Notes under the pieces: generated by a model
Databases searched by the model: none
Seen by the model: the letters and a program-made list of their open reading frames with translations, nothing else
Told to the model about the DNA's origin: nothing
Shown: in pieces, positions 28,763-37,913 of the stretch
How the letters are laid out: each line of letters opens with the position of its first letter
How positions within the stretch are numbered: the stretch's first letter is position 1
Made by a program: the position numbers and the translations under genes
NCBI GenBank assembly: GCA_013388545.1
Contig: JACAFB010000015.1
Coordinates: 1-64,000 of the forward strand
Reading direction: 5' to 3'
DNA: 64,000 bases
Origin: Ignavibacteriaceae bacterium
GTDB taxonomy: Bacteria; Bacteroidota; Ignavibacteria; Ignavibacteriales; Ignavibacteriaceae

Positions 28763-30087
28763 TCAGGATATTTTTAATCTCTCTCGCTTCTTTGGTACTG
28801 CTCTCGTGCGGTCAGCGTCGTGATGAAATTGTTGTTAGTGATCTTGAAATCAAAATGAATATTATTGCCGAAAAATATGTGAAACTAGTTCTTGATATCG
28901 GGAAATATGACCCTGATTTTGTTGATGCATATTACGGACCCCCTGAGTGGAAACCAGTTGAACAGAACCTAACTTCTGATTCTGCTGCACATGTAATGCT
29001 TTCTGCGGAGGTCGATACTCTTTTATCAGAACTGGAGTCCCTTGCCTCTTATAAAGCAAGCGAGCTGGAAACACTTCGTTACAGATATTTATATAAACAG
29101 CTGCTTGCCTGTAAAATGAAGGTGGAAATGTTAAACGGAATTACGTTTTCATTCGATACAGAAACTAAAACATTATATGATGTGACTGCACCCTCTTTCA
29201 GCGATACTCACTTCGAAAAAATAATTGATGAGCTTGATAAAATACTTCCCGGCAGCGGAAATGTTTCAGAAAGGATGGAATTGTTTAAAAAGAACTTTGT
29301 TATTCCCGGGGAAAATCTTGAAAGAGTATTTAATGCCGCCATTAACGAGTGCAGAAGGCGAACACTTGAGCATATTTATATTCCCGAATCAGAAAATTTT
29401 AAAGTCGAGTATGTCAAAAATCAGCCCTGGGGTGCATACAACTGGTACAAAGGAAATTACTTCAGCACCATCCAGGTAAATACCGATCTGCCGGTTTATA
29501 TAGATCGTGCAATTGATCTTGCTGCACACGAAGGTTATCCCGGACATCATGTTTACAACTCACTCCTTGAATGGAACCTTGCAAATAAAAGAGGGTGGAA
29601 GGAATTTACAATTTATGCTTTGTTCTCTCCTCAATCTCTGATTGCAGAAGGTACTGCAAACTATGGGATTAAAATGATCTTCCCGGGCAATGAAAGAATT
29701 AAATTTGAAAAAGAAGTTTTATTCCCGCTTGCCGGATTGGACTCTTCAGAAGCTGAAAAATATTATAAAGTAATTGATCTTCAGGATAAGCTCAGTTATG
29801 CCGGAACCGAAGCAGCCAGAAAATATCTTGATGGCAGAATGAACAGATTACAAACTGTTGAGTGGCTGGTGAGATATGCTTTGAGGACAAAAGAAAGTGC
29901 GGACAAATATGTTTCTTTCATTGAAAAATATAGAAGCTATGTAATTAACTACAGTCTTGGAAATGATCTTGTTGAAGCATGGATAAACAGCAGCGGCGGA
30001 ACAGAACAGAATGAAGAAAAACGCTGGCAGCTTTTTGAACAATTATTATCAACTCCGCAAACTCCCGGCGGACTTACAAAGAGATGA
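28759..30087 (+). CDS. DUF885 family lipoprotein, metallopeptidase-like
   Basis: 442 residues from the chosen start. The ORF track begins 60 bases earlier, but the ATG at 28759 overlaps the upstream stop (ATGA) and gives a lipoprotein signal (ISLASLVLLSC). The body matches DUF885: GAYNWYKGNYFSTIQVNTDLP and AAHEGYPGHHVYNSL, a His/Glu-rich motif thought to bind zinc, then IAEGTANYGIKM. The family is related by sequence to zinc peptidases, but activity is unproven here. Followed after 3 bp by the AI-2E family transporter gene. Confidence 0.85.
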   Translation: MIRIFLISLASLVLLSCGQRRDEIVVSDLEIKMNIIAEKYVKLVLDIGKYDPDFVDAYYGPPEWKPVEQNLTSDSAAHVMLSAEVDTLLSELESLASYKASELETLRYRYLYKQLLACKMKVEMLNGITFSFDTETKTLYDVTAPSFSDTHFEKIIDELDKILPGSGNVSERMELFKKNFVIPGENLERVFNAAINECRRRTLEHIYIPESENFKVEYVKNQPWGAYNWYKGNYFSTIQVNTDLPVYIDRAIDLAAHEGYPGHHVYNSLLEWNLANKRGWKEFTIYALFSPQSLIAEGTANYGIKMIFPGNERIKFEKEVLFPLAGLDSSEAEKYYKVIDLQDKLSYAGTEAARKYLDGRMNRLQTVEWLVRYALRTKESADKYVSFIEKYRSYVINYSLGNDLVEAWINSSGGTEQNEEKRWQLFEQLLSTPQTPGGLTKR

Positions 30088-30090
30088 TTT

Positions 30091-31242
30091 ATGAAAGCAA
30101 AATCTTTAATTGATTCTTCATCAAAATTTTTCATTACAACAATCGGAATTATAGTAATCGGAATTGTACTTAAAGAGCTTAGCCACATTTTTATACCGCT
30201 GGTAATTGCGATATTCCTTTTTTTCGCATTTGCCCCGCTTAACAACATTCTTGAGAAATTTAAAATCCCGCTCTTCCTGATTACAATTATAGATATAGTC
30301 ATAACCTTTGCTTTTTTGTACGGAGTCGGAAAAGTTGTTTTCGATTCTTTTATGCAATTTAGCGAAGGACTTCCTTTTTATGATGAAAAATTAAGCCAGA
30401 TGATTCGCAACATCGCTGTAAGCTGGGGAATAAAAGATACTTTTTTCACAAATTTTTCTTTTGAACAGCTTCTTTCAAAACTCGATTACAGCTCCATTGC
30501 CGGAGGATTCTTTTCATCTACCTTCTCAATTCTTGGAAGTATTTTATTTGTGCTATTTTATTTTGTTTTTGTCATTTCAGGTGAAAGAACAATTTACCAG
30601 GCTATAAAAAACCGATATGTTTACAAAAAAGTTAAACCTGAGTTGAAGAAAATCAAAAAATATCTCAGCTCATCTTCTGCCGCTGCTGATGAACAAGCTA
30701 ACACCGACGAATTATTGCTTGAACGACAAAAACGTGAAGAGCAGCTCGAAAACACCTTCAGAATAATTACCGAGCAGATTCAGCGTTACATACTTACAAA
30801 ACTTAGCGTTAACCTGGCTGCCGGAATTTTAACCTCGCTTGCTTTATATATAATTGGAATTGATTATCCGATTGTCTGGGGATTATTTGTTTTCCTTTTC
30901 AACTTTATACCTACAATTGGTTCTGCTGCTGCATTGATTTTACCTGTACTGTTTTCAATAGTTCAGTTCGATTCATTCGGACTTGTGCTGTTAGTGATTT
31001 TGATAATGGCAGGAATTCAGACACTTGCTTTTAATGTGGCCGAGCCAATGATTGTCGGTAAGAGTTTAAACCTTAATCCACTTTTAATTTTGCTCTCGGT
31101 ATTAGTGTGGGGATATATCTGGGGAATCGTTGGAATGCTTTTATCGGTTCCATTAACTGCGATAATTAAAATAATAATTTCAAATTCATCTTCTCAGAAT
31201 CTTCACTTCATTGAACAGCTAATGAGCCAGGAAAAAGCTTAG
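30091..31242 (+). CDS. AI-2E family transporter (UPF0118/PerM)
   Basis: 383 residues, about eight transmembrane helices. Family features are the IFIPLVIAIFLFFAFAPLNNILE start, the mid-chain soluble segment with a charged helix (DEQANTDELLLERQKREEQ), and the C-terminal GIDYPIVWGLFVFLFNFIPTIGS and NLNPLLILLSVLVWGYIWGIVGMLLSVPL blocks. Members export or pass small molecules; the AI-2 label is historic and should not be taken as substrate evidence. Last gene of a tight run from 27.5 kb. Confidence 0.9.
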   Translation: MKAKSLIDSSSKFFITTIGIIVIGIVLKELSHIFIPLVIAIFLFFAFAPLNNILEKFKIPLFLITIIDIVITFAFLYGVGKVVFDSFMQFSEGLPFYDEKLSQMIRNIAVSWGIKDTFFTNFSFEQLLSKLDYSSIAGGFFSSTFSILGSILFVLFYFVFVISGERTIYQAIKNRYVYKKVKPELKKIKKYLSSSSAAADEQANTDELLLERQKREEQLENTFRIITEQIQRYILTKLSVNLAAGILTSLALYIIGIDYPIVWGLFVFLFNFIPTIGSAAALILPVLFSIVQFDSFGLVLLVILIMAGIQTLAFNVAEPMIVGKSLNLNPLLILLSVLVWGYIWGIVGMLLSVPLTAIIKIIISNSSSQNLHFIEQLMSQEKA

Positions 31243-31268
31243 ATTATTAACGATGAACCTGTAGTATT

Positions 31269-32285
31269 TTAAGAATCTTCTTTTAACCTGATGATCATTT
31301 TCTGCTGAATCTTATCCAGAATTTCTTTGGTTACAAATACTTCTTTGAATATCTCTTCAATATTTTCTTTAGTAACATTTTCAAAGTCTGTTTCCCGTGG
31401 GAATATACACATGCCGCCAAGGTCAATCGCAGCAGGGCTCATAAGAATTTGTTCATCTCCCTGTTTGTAATAATGAGTTGAACGGTGTTTCTCGCGAAGA
31501 AAAATAATTATTCTCCAGCCATATTCGCTTTCATAAAATGAGATCAGGTTCATCAATGGCTCTTCCTGCGCATTTACAAGTTCAGAATACACTGAATAAA
31601 AGATATTGAAAACTTTCAGAATGAAAGAATAATCCGTACTCTCAATCGTAATGAACTTTCTCAATCCATCATCAACTGCATAAACCAGATCATCTTTCTC
31701 ATCCAATATTTCTGATCCGTACTCATTTTTAATTAAGTGAAACTCCTCATCAATCGGCATGAACAATTTGTTGCCTGCCTGAAAATGTAAATGATCCGGC
31801 GCAGATGCACCGCAGCGTGGACCGTTATAAATTACCGAATAATGCTCAGAGAGATCTCTGCTTAAATCAAGCAGGTATGGAAATGTGTCGATTATTCTTT
31901 GAGGCTTATGTTTTTCATGAGCTAATGTAAAGTGAACAGGAAAAATCGGGAAAGGATTACAAAGAATTATATATTCATCGTGGTATAAAACACCTTTCTG
32001 TCCGTCTGGTAGATTTTCACTGCATAGGAAACACTTTCGCTCCAGTATTGATTGATCATCAACTTTTGCCGAGGTTGAAGTCATCCTGCCGGGATTAAAC
32101 TGGGCTTTTATGCTGAAACCGCCAAACTGAAATGATTTTACTTTAACTGTTTTGAGGGATTCAACACCCGCTGCCAGCATTTCCCATTCATCTTTTTGCC
32201 TGATAAATAATGTCCTTGCAGCCTCCGAAAAATTATTTTCGTTTGCGTAATTGATTATTAAGGGATCTTCTGATAAAACGCTCAT
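31269..32285 (-). CDS. DUF4922 protein, HIT-like nucleotidyl phosphorylase
   Basis: 338 residues, no signal peptide, cytosolic. Motifs are ERKCFLCSENLPDGQKG, NPFPIFPVHFTLAHEKHKPQ, and RCGASAPDHLHFQAGN, where HLHFQ is a HIT/GalT-type active-site motif. The family (DUF4922) resembles GDP-hexose phosphorylases and ATP adenylyltransferases, which transfer nucleotides through a His intermediate. The exact substrate is unknown. It lies 9 bp after a GT4 glycosyltransferase and forms an operon with it and the SpoIID-like gene. Confidence 0.85.
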   Translation of the reverse strand: MSVLSEDPLIINYANENNFSEAARTLFIRQKDEWEMLAAGVESLKTVKVKSFQFGGFSIKAQFNPGRMTSTSAKVDDQSILERKCFLCSENLPDGQKGVLYHDEYIILCNPFPIFPVHFTLAHEKHKPQRIIDTFPYLLDLSRDLSEHYSVIYNGPRCGASAPDHLHFQAGNKLFMPIDEEFHLIKNEYGSEILDEKDDLVYAVDDGLRKFITIESTDYSFILKVFNIFYSVYSELVNAQEEPLMNLISFYESEYGWRIIIFLREKHRSTHYYKQGDEQILMSPAAIDLGGMCIFPRETDFENVTKENIEEIFKEVFVTKEILDKIQQKMIIRLKEDS

Positions 32286-32294
32286 ATTAACCTG

Positions 32295-33407
32295 CTAACT
32301 GTTAATAACATTTGAATAAATTTCTATTGTTCTGTTTATAAACTTTTCCATTTCAAATTCTTCGATTACCCGTTTCCGGGCAGCTTTTCCTAATTCTGAT
32401 CTCTTTAACGGATCTTTCAGAAGTATCTCAACTTTTTCCGTGAGATCCGCAGCATTTTTCTTCTCGAAAAACAGCGAGGTGATACCGTCTTTTGCTATCT
32501 CAAGTACACCTTCTGCTCTTGCACAAACTGATGGCAGTTCCATTGCCATTGCTTCAACAAGCGCGACTCCGAATGATTCTGCATGCGATGGAAAAATAAA
32601 AATATCCATTGCACTCAACAAATCCGGTATATCTCTTCTGAAGCCTGTGAATATTATTTTATTACCGGCAAGCCTGCCAGCCATTTGCTTTATTTCGTTT
32701 TCATATTCATCTTCACCCCTGCTTGCTTCTCCAACAATTACAAATCGCACATTGTTGTACCCGGATGAAATTATTTTCGCCATTTCAAGAAATTCTTCGT
32801 GTCCTTTTCCCGGAGTGAATCTTCCTATCATTCCAATCAGGACTTCTTCAGTTGAAACTTTAAACTCATTCCTGATTTTTTGTCTGTCAGCTTTTTCAGG
32901 ATTGAATGCCGCGCAATCAATTCCGTTATATACAATTTCAATCTGATCGGATTTGAGAGGAGTTGTATCATTCAGGTTTTTTGCAATTGCATTGCTGATT
33001 GCAAGAGCCTTATTTACTCTTTCGTAAAGAAACCGATGAAAAAAATCTTTTTTAACGACAAAAGATCCTACGTGTTTTGTAAATATCAGCTTAGATGCTG
33101 ATTTAACTAAACGAAGCGCCGGAACTAATATCCATAAATCTTTAGATGCGTGGCTGTGAATCAGATCATATCTCATTCGTCTGAGTAATCCGGCTGCTTT
33201 TAAGACCGCTATTGGGCTGAAGTATCCGGCTGACTTTATAGGATGAATTATTATTCCAAGATTATTTGCTTCAATGTGCATTCTGGATTCGGAAAGGCAT
33301 AATAGCTCGGGCCAGATTCCTTTTTCAAGAAGCTTTTTTATCATAGCAAGCATAACCATTTCCATTCCACCCCAGCTTTTGGATAAACAGGAATACAAAA
33401 TTTTCAT
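32295..33407 (-). CDS. Glycosyltransferase family 4
   Basis: 370 residues, cytosolic face. GT-B fold: N-terminal SKSWGGMEMVMLAMIKKLLEKG, then IEIVYNGIDCAAFNP, LIGMIGRFTPGKGHEEFLEMA, IIFTGFRRDIPDLLSAMDIFIFPSHAESFGVALVEAMAMELPSV. The EX7E-type motif (ESFGVALVE) of GT4 retaining enzymes is present. Transfers a sugar from a nucleotide donor to a glycan or lipid; acceptor unknown. Middle gene of the DUF4922-GT4-SpoIID group. Confidence 0.92.
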   Translation of the reverse strand: MKILYSCLSKSWGGMEMVMLAMIKKLLEKGIWPELLCLSESRMHIEANNLGIIIHPIKSAGYFSPIAVLKAAGLLRRMRYDLIHSHASKDLWILVPALRLVKSASKLIFTKHVGSFVVKKDFFHRFLYERVNKALAISNAIAKNLNDTTPLKSDQIEIVYNGIDCAAFNPEKADRQKIRNEFKVSTEEVLIGMIGRFTPGKGHEEFLEMAKIISSGYNNVRFVIVGEASRGEDEYENEIKQMAGRLAGNKIIFTGFRRDIPDLLSAMDIFIFPSHAESFGVALVEAMAMELPSVCARAEGVLEIAKDGITSLFFEKKNAADLTEKVEILLKDPLKRSELGKAARKRVIEEFEMEKFINRTIEIYSNVINS

Positions 33408-33459
33408 CTTCTTCTGCTCATAATTTTTTTCTTTCTATCATTCTCAGATTTTTTCTACC

Positions 33460-34812
33460 TCAGTAAATCTTTTTTAGATGAGCATCTCTGAAATAGTGAA
33501 TTAATATTTCATCAAAGAAGTATCCCTGTTCTGCCATAACAGCTGCTCCAATTTGGCATAAGCCAACCCCATGACCCCATCCGGCCCCGTAAATTATAAA
33601 CTTCCCCGGAATGTCGTCTTTAATTTCAGATTTTTCAATTACAATAGCAGAGCTGTAAAGATGAGTCTCAGAAAGTATTCTCCTGATTTCAAGCTCCTTC
33701 CCGATTGTCATTGTTTTCTTTTCACCTTCAATTCTTAGTTTTATAAGGCGCGATGATTTTCCTCTTTCAACCGGGATAAGATTTTTAATGAGTCCAAAAT
33801 CTATCCCGCTTTTCCGTTTTACCAATTCAGAAATCTGATCCTGGGTGTAAACAATTTTCCAGCGATAAAAATCTTTTGTTTCCTGATCGTAATCTAAAAG
33901 TATCTGATTCAGAATTTTTATGTCTGTTGTGTTGCAAAAGCCGGGAGGGTTTCCTTTAATCCATTTTATTGCATTGGTTTCTTTGCTGAAATCAGTATCG
34001 AAGGCATCTGTCTCATACTTATAGTCAAACACAGCTGTTAATGATTTGTGAATTTCAGGTTCCCACACATTTTCAAATGATTCTGAAATTCCCCCGCAAG
34101 CTTTTGAAAAACGCGCATCAAGAATTTTTTCTTCGCTTATCAAAACAATGCCTCTTGTTTCATCAACAGCTTTTTGTGCAGAGTCTGTTGTTACTTTAGT
34201 TACTCCCTGGTATCGCTGACAATGATCATCGGCACAAACATCGAAAAGCTTGTGATCTTCCCGGTCGTACCATCGGACAATTTCATCTTCGGTTATATAA
34301 CCCGACTCATATTTCTTTGCTGTGGTTTTTATTGTTTTGGACTTTTCAATTTGCGCAAGTAGCCAGCTTCGCGAAACAACTGCGGTTGCTTTAAGCATTT
34401 GCAGCGAGCATTTAGCACTCATCTCTGATGATATAACACTCATTAAGTAATTTTCAATCGGGATGATATTTACTGCCACAACATTTTCGTTATCCTTTAT
34501 CAACTTCAAAGAATAAATGAAACGCTGTTTTTCTCTTCGCTCCCAGTGGAATTTAACGCCGATTACTACATCGCGTATAAGAAAGGATTCGCTTTCGGGG
34601 TCTTGCGGTTCAAAAATGATTTCGTCTGAGATCTCAATTTTATCATTATCCCCTGTGCAAATTATCCGGTTGTTTATAATTTCAGCTTCGTAACGCCCGC
34701 TGAAAAGTTGCTTGAAGCCGAATGACTTATATTCTCCATACAATTCAAACCTGATTTTCTTATCGCTAAGTATGCCCACACTGATGTAAGGTTCTTTTTC
34801 GTAGCTGGTCAT
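33460..34812 (-). CDS. SpoIID/LytB domain protein
   Basis: 450 residues from the chosen ATG at 34812; the ORF track begins six codons earlier at a TTG, while GAGAGAG precedes this ATG. N-terminal beta region is followed by the SpoIID domain: IPIENYLMSVISSEMSAKCSLQMLKATAVVSRSWLL, ARFSKACGGISE, and the C-terminal GAGWGHGVGLCQIGA with the family's GHGxGxxQ motif. SpoIID-type domains cut glycan strands of peptidoglycan lacking peptides; LytB relatives modify autolysins. No signal peptide is visible, odd for a wall enzyme. First gene of the DUF4922-GT4-SpoIID group. Confidence 0.88.
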   Translation of the reverse strand: MTSYEKEPYISVGILSDKKIRFELYGEYKSFGFKQLFSGRYEAEIINNRIICTGDNDKIEISDEIIFEPQDPESESFLIRDVVIGVKFHWERREKQRFIYSLKLIKDNENVVAVNIIPIENYLMSVISSEMSAKCSLQMLKATAVVSRSWLLAQIEKSKTIKTTAKKYESGYITEDEIVRWYDREDHKLFDVCADDHCQRYQGVTKVTTDSAQKAVDETRGIVLISEEKILDARFSKACGGISESFENVWEPEIHKSLTAVFDYKYETDAFDTDFSKETNAIKWIKGNPPGFCNTTDIKILNQILLDYDQETKDFYRWKIVYTQDQISELVKRKSGIDFGLIKNLIPVERGKSSRLIKLRIEGEKKTMTIGKELEIRRILSETHLYSSAIVIEKSEIKDDIPGKFIIYGAGWGHGVGLCQIGAAVMAEQGYFFDEILIHYFRDAHLKKIY

Positions 34813-34961
34813 TTTGATTCTCTCTCGCAAATATTTCTGAGATTTCCTTTCAAAATATAAGAATTGTTTAGAGAATCTGATAAAAACTATCTTGTAATGA
34901 ACGGTGGATTCAAGCTTTGTTGATCCATATTCATCATATTAAATCTGCTCATAATCATTAA

Positions 34962-35154
34962 GCCCTTTTGGTATCTCTGTCAATTCTATATAAATATTTT
35001 CTTTTAACATTAATATTACCCATAGTCTCACTCTTAGTCTTTGCAGCAAGCTGTAACACAACCAAACCGCCAACTATAAATCCATCACCGCCTGTTGTCA
35101 GATGTCGGTAACGGAGTTGGACTATTGCTTGATACAACCTATAAAGATATCTAG
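34962..35154 (+). pseudogene. Possible remnant of a small lipoprotein gene
   Basis: An open frame from about 34962 reads as a lipoprotein signal: LTLILPIVSLLVFAASC followed by NTTKPPTINPSPPVV, then a stop at 35109-35111. The +1 frame continues DVGNGVGLLLDTTYKDI and stops at 35152-35154. There is no good start codon (TTG at 34968 at best). The signal-Cys-Pro/Thr linker pattern is hard to get by chance, so I read this as a degraded lipoprotein gene. It lies in the 480-bp gap between divergent SpoIID and arginase genes, otherwise empty apart from the arginase promoter. Confidence 0.4.
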
Positions 35155-35323
35155 TTTTGTTGTTAGTTTTTCTTCAAATGCAGCTATATTCAAAAACTCT
35201 TTATCTTATTTGTGTGTTTTGAAATTTTCTGAACACTGCCAATTAATTACCTGCTATCATTAAATCAAAAAATGGTAAATTAGCTCTGCACAGATTTACT
35301 TTTTCCTGATAATTTTGATAACT

Positions 35324-36247
35324 ATGAATAAAAATACTCAACAAACAATTTCTATAATTGGATTTCCTATGGATCTCGGTTCCGGCAGGCGCGGCGTGGA
35401 TATGGGACCATCGGCATTACGCATTGCGGGATTGGAAAGCAAACTCGAACAGCTTGGTTATATAATTGAAGATACCGGTGATGTAAACATTGAGATAATG
35501 GAAAGACAAAAACTTCATGATCCTAAACTTAGATATTTAAATGAAATTCTTAAGACCTCAAAAATTCTGGCTTTGCGAACTGAAAAAGTTTTAGAGCAAA
35601 ATAAATTTCCTCTTTGCATCGGCGGCGATCACTCAATGGCTTTGGGAACAATTGCAGGAATCTCTTCTTACTGTAAAAAAAACAAATTAACTCTCGGTGT
35701 CATCTGGATTGATGCCCATACAGATATGAACACACATGAAACAACACCTTCAGGCAATATCCATGGAATGCCGCTTGCTGCTTCAATGGGGCTTGGACAT
35801 CCTGATCTTGTAAACTTTTACGGATTTGCCCCTAAATTTAAGCCGGAAAACTGTGCAATCATTGCTGCAAGAAGTATTGATGTTGAGGAAAGAAAAATCA
35901 TAAAGAAACTTAACCCCGCTGTTTACACAATGAGTGATGTTGATAAACTTGGAATACACAGAATAATTTCCCGCGTGCTGAAACAATTCAGGGAAAAAGT
36001 TGATCATATACATGTCAGCTTTGATGTTGACAGTGTTGATCCGAATTTTGCCCCCGGTGTTGGAACCCCCGTTCCCGGCGGTTTAAGCTACAGAGAAGCT
36101 CACTTGCTTATGGAATCAATTGCTGAGTGCGGTTGCATGTCTTCTCTTGAAGTTGCCGAAGTGAATCCTATTCTCGATAATAAAAACAGCAGTGCAATTT
36201 TTGCAACTGATTTGATTGCTTCAAGTATGGGGCAAAGGATTTTGTAA
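35324..36247 (+). CDS. rocF: Arginase
   Basis: 307 residues from the ATG at 35324 (the ORF track starts three codons earlier at a TTG). Hydrolyses L-arginine to L-ornithine and urea with a two-Mn centre. Metal ligands are in GGDHSMALG, WIDAHTDMNTH and SFDVDSVDP; the substrate loop GNIHGMPLA and GVGTPVPGGLSYREA fit true arginase rather than agmatinase or formiminoglutamase. The next gene begins at the stop codon (TAATG), so it is coupled to a small membrane protein. No urease is seen in the window. Confidence 0.93.
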   Translation: MNKNTQQTISIIGFPMDLGSGRRGVDMGPSALRIAGLESKLEQLGYIIEDTGDVNIEIMERQKLHDPKLRYLNEILKTSKILALRTEKVLEQNKFPLCIGGDHSMALGTIAGISSYCKKNKLTLGVIWIDAHTDMNTHETTPSGNIHGMPLAASMGLGHPDLVNFYGFAPKFKPENCAIIAARSIDVEERKIIKKLNPAVYTMSDVDKLGIHRIISRVLKQFREKVDHIHVSFDVDSVDPNFAPGVGTPVPGGLSYREAHLLMESIAECGCMSSLEVAEVNPILDNKNSSAIFATDLIASSMGQRIL

Positions 36248-36759
36248 TGAGATTCAATTCATTAAATATTTACATCGCTGCTTTCCTGGTTGTTACTCTT
36301 GTATTAAAGCTTCTGGGAATACTTCAAATAGGTTATCTTGAAATTTTATCTTATCTGATGATTATCTGTAGTATGGTTATGCTTATCTATTCTTTACAGA
36401 ATAAGCGGCCAGGAATTTTGTTTGGGGGCACATTTATTTTTTTATCAGGGGTGCTGTTGTTTCTCGCCAGCCGTTTTGAATTTATAAGCATTTCCAGACT
36501 GATTACTTCTGCCGTGTTAATGATCAGCGGAACAGGTATCCTGATGATTTATTTTTTCATTAATAGAAACAAGTTTCATCTTGCAAGCTCGCTTTTACTT
36601 CTTACGGGCGGACTAACACTGACACTTTTGGGAAGCGCAATTTCCTTTAATGACTTTATTAAAACGCTTGCAGAAATCGGCAAAAAATATTGGCCGGTAA
36701 TTATTATCAGTTTAGTTGTAGTGGTTTTGTTATTGAGAGAGAGAAGTGACAAAAATTAA
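36247..36759 (+). CDS. Membrane protein with LiaF/DUF5668-like transmembrane segment
   Basis: 170 residues, about six transmembrane helices in three hairpins. The end (KKYWPVIIISLVVVVLLLRER) has the 'KYWPxIII' pattern of LiaF-like/DUF5668 membrane domains. Overlaps the arginase stop by one base. No function is assigned; a link to arginase is only positional. Confidence 0.7.
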   Translation: MRFNSLNIYIAAFLVVTLVLKLLGILQIGYLEILSYLMIICSMVMLIYSLQNKRPGILFGGTFIFLSGVLLFLASRFEFISISRLITSAVLMISGTGILMIYFFINRNKFHLASSLLLLTGGLTLTLLGSAISFNDFIKTLAEIGKKYWPVIIISLVVVVLLLRERSDKN

Positions 36760-36761
36760 AG

Positions 36762-37913
36762 TTAGAGAGTCCCTTCAAGATAAATAAGTCCTTCGGGGCT
36801 TTTGGCATATTGATTAGTTTCTGCTGTAAGAATAAACCTGACTACATTTCTGAAAGTAAGAGCAGGAAATGAAACCGGATAAAAAGTTTTTCTTAATGAC
36901 GGATCTATGATTCCCATTGAATAAAATTTTCCTTCTTCTGTCACCCATAAAATAAAAATCTTTCCGGGTTCCATGGCCGGCATATTTGAATATTGAAACA
37001 CTGCTTTATTCATATCCAGGCTCAAAATCAGTTTACCGATACCATCTCTGTCAGCTTCAGAACCATTAAGGTTAACGACCGCCACATCTTTCGAAGTCAG
37101 AATTTCACGGACTGTACTATCGTCAGAAGATTGAATGGAAGTATTTACAGATTCTTTTTTCAGCCGGTCAACTTCTTTTTCATAAACACTAATTTTTTTT
37201 GTGAAATGATTGTAGATGAAATAGATTGCAACAATTGCTGCAATAAAAATCAGCAGCGGAATAATCCAACCAAGTTTTCCGCCTTTTTTCCTGGAATTCA
37301 ACTGAAGAAGCTTTTCACTGTACGGTGTGTAAGAAAATTCTTTAAGCTTATTTTTTAGTGGAACCCCGCCCGAATCTTTTAACGGAGCGGGTTTAGTGAT
37401 AACAACGGGCTCCGTAACTCCTTCAATCTTTTCCGGAACAGTAGGCTGAACCTTTTCTGGAATTTCTTCAGCTTCGACCTTGATAAAGTCGAGAGAATCA
37501 CCGGTAACTGAAGCAACCTCTTTTGTTTCTTCTATTATTTCTTCTTTTTCTATCGGTGACTGATCATTTTCAGGTATTATTTCCTCTCTTACTTCGTTTG
37601 GCAGAACTAATTTTTCTTCAGGTTTTACCGGGAGGGTCTTTTGTGAAATAATTTGTTCAGCTTCCATTCTCTTTGCACGTTCCTCTTCACTGTATCGATA
37701 AAGCTTTCGTGCAACGGTATCTTTTAAAGTAACGGGCGGTGTTTGCATTGGAAGCAGTAAAGGCAGCTTACTGATTAATGATTGAACAGATTCTAATTCA
37801 GTTAATTCATTAGCTCCGGAGGTATAAGTTTGTTCTATGAATTTTTCCTGCTGGCCCAGTTCAAAGCTCCAAAGCGCGCCTGAAGTCAATAGCTCTTTTA
37901 GTTTATCACTCAT
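36762..37913 (-). CDS. RskA-like anti-sigma factor
   Basis: 383 residues. N-terminal helical cytosolic domain (LTSGALWSFELGQQEKFIEQTY), a long acidic Pro/Glu linker (about 95-195), one transmembrane helix (GWIIPLLIFIAAIVAIYFIYN, about 220-240) and a periplasmic RskA C-terminal domain (YSNMPAMEPGKIFILWVTEEGK ... SFPALTFRNVVRFILTAE). Stop and start of sigma and anti-sigma genes overlap (TAATG), so they are coupled. It should hold the sigma factor below at the membrane until proteolysed. Confidence 0.85.
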   Translation of the reverse strand: MSDKLKELLTSGALWSFELGQQEKFIEQTYTSGANELTELESVQSLISKLPLLLPMQTPPVTLKDTVARKLYRYSEEERAKRMEAEQIISQKTLPVKPEEKLVLPNEVREEIIPENDQSPIEKEEIIEETKEVASVTGDSLDFIKVEAEEIPEKVQPTVPEKIEGVTEPVVITKPAPLKDSGGVPLKNKLKEFSYTPYSEKLLQLNSRKKGGKLGWIIPLLIFIAAIVAIYFIYNHFTKKISVYEKEVDRLKKESVNTSIQSSDDSTVREILTSKDVAVVNLNGSEADRDGIGKLILSLDMNKAVFQYSNMPAMEPGKIFILWVTEEGKFYSMGIIDPSLRKTFYPVSFPALTFRNVVRFILTAETNQYAKSPEGLIYLEGTL

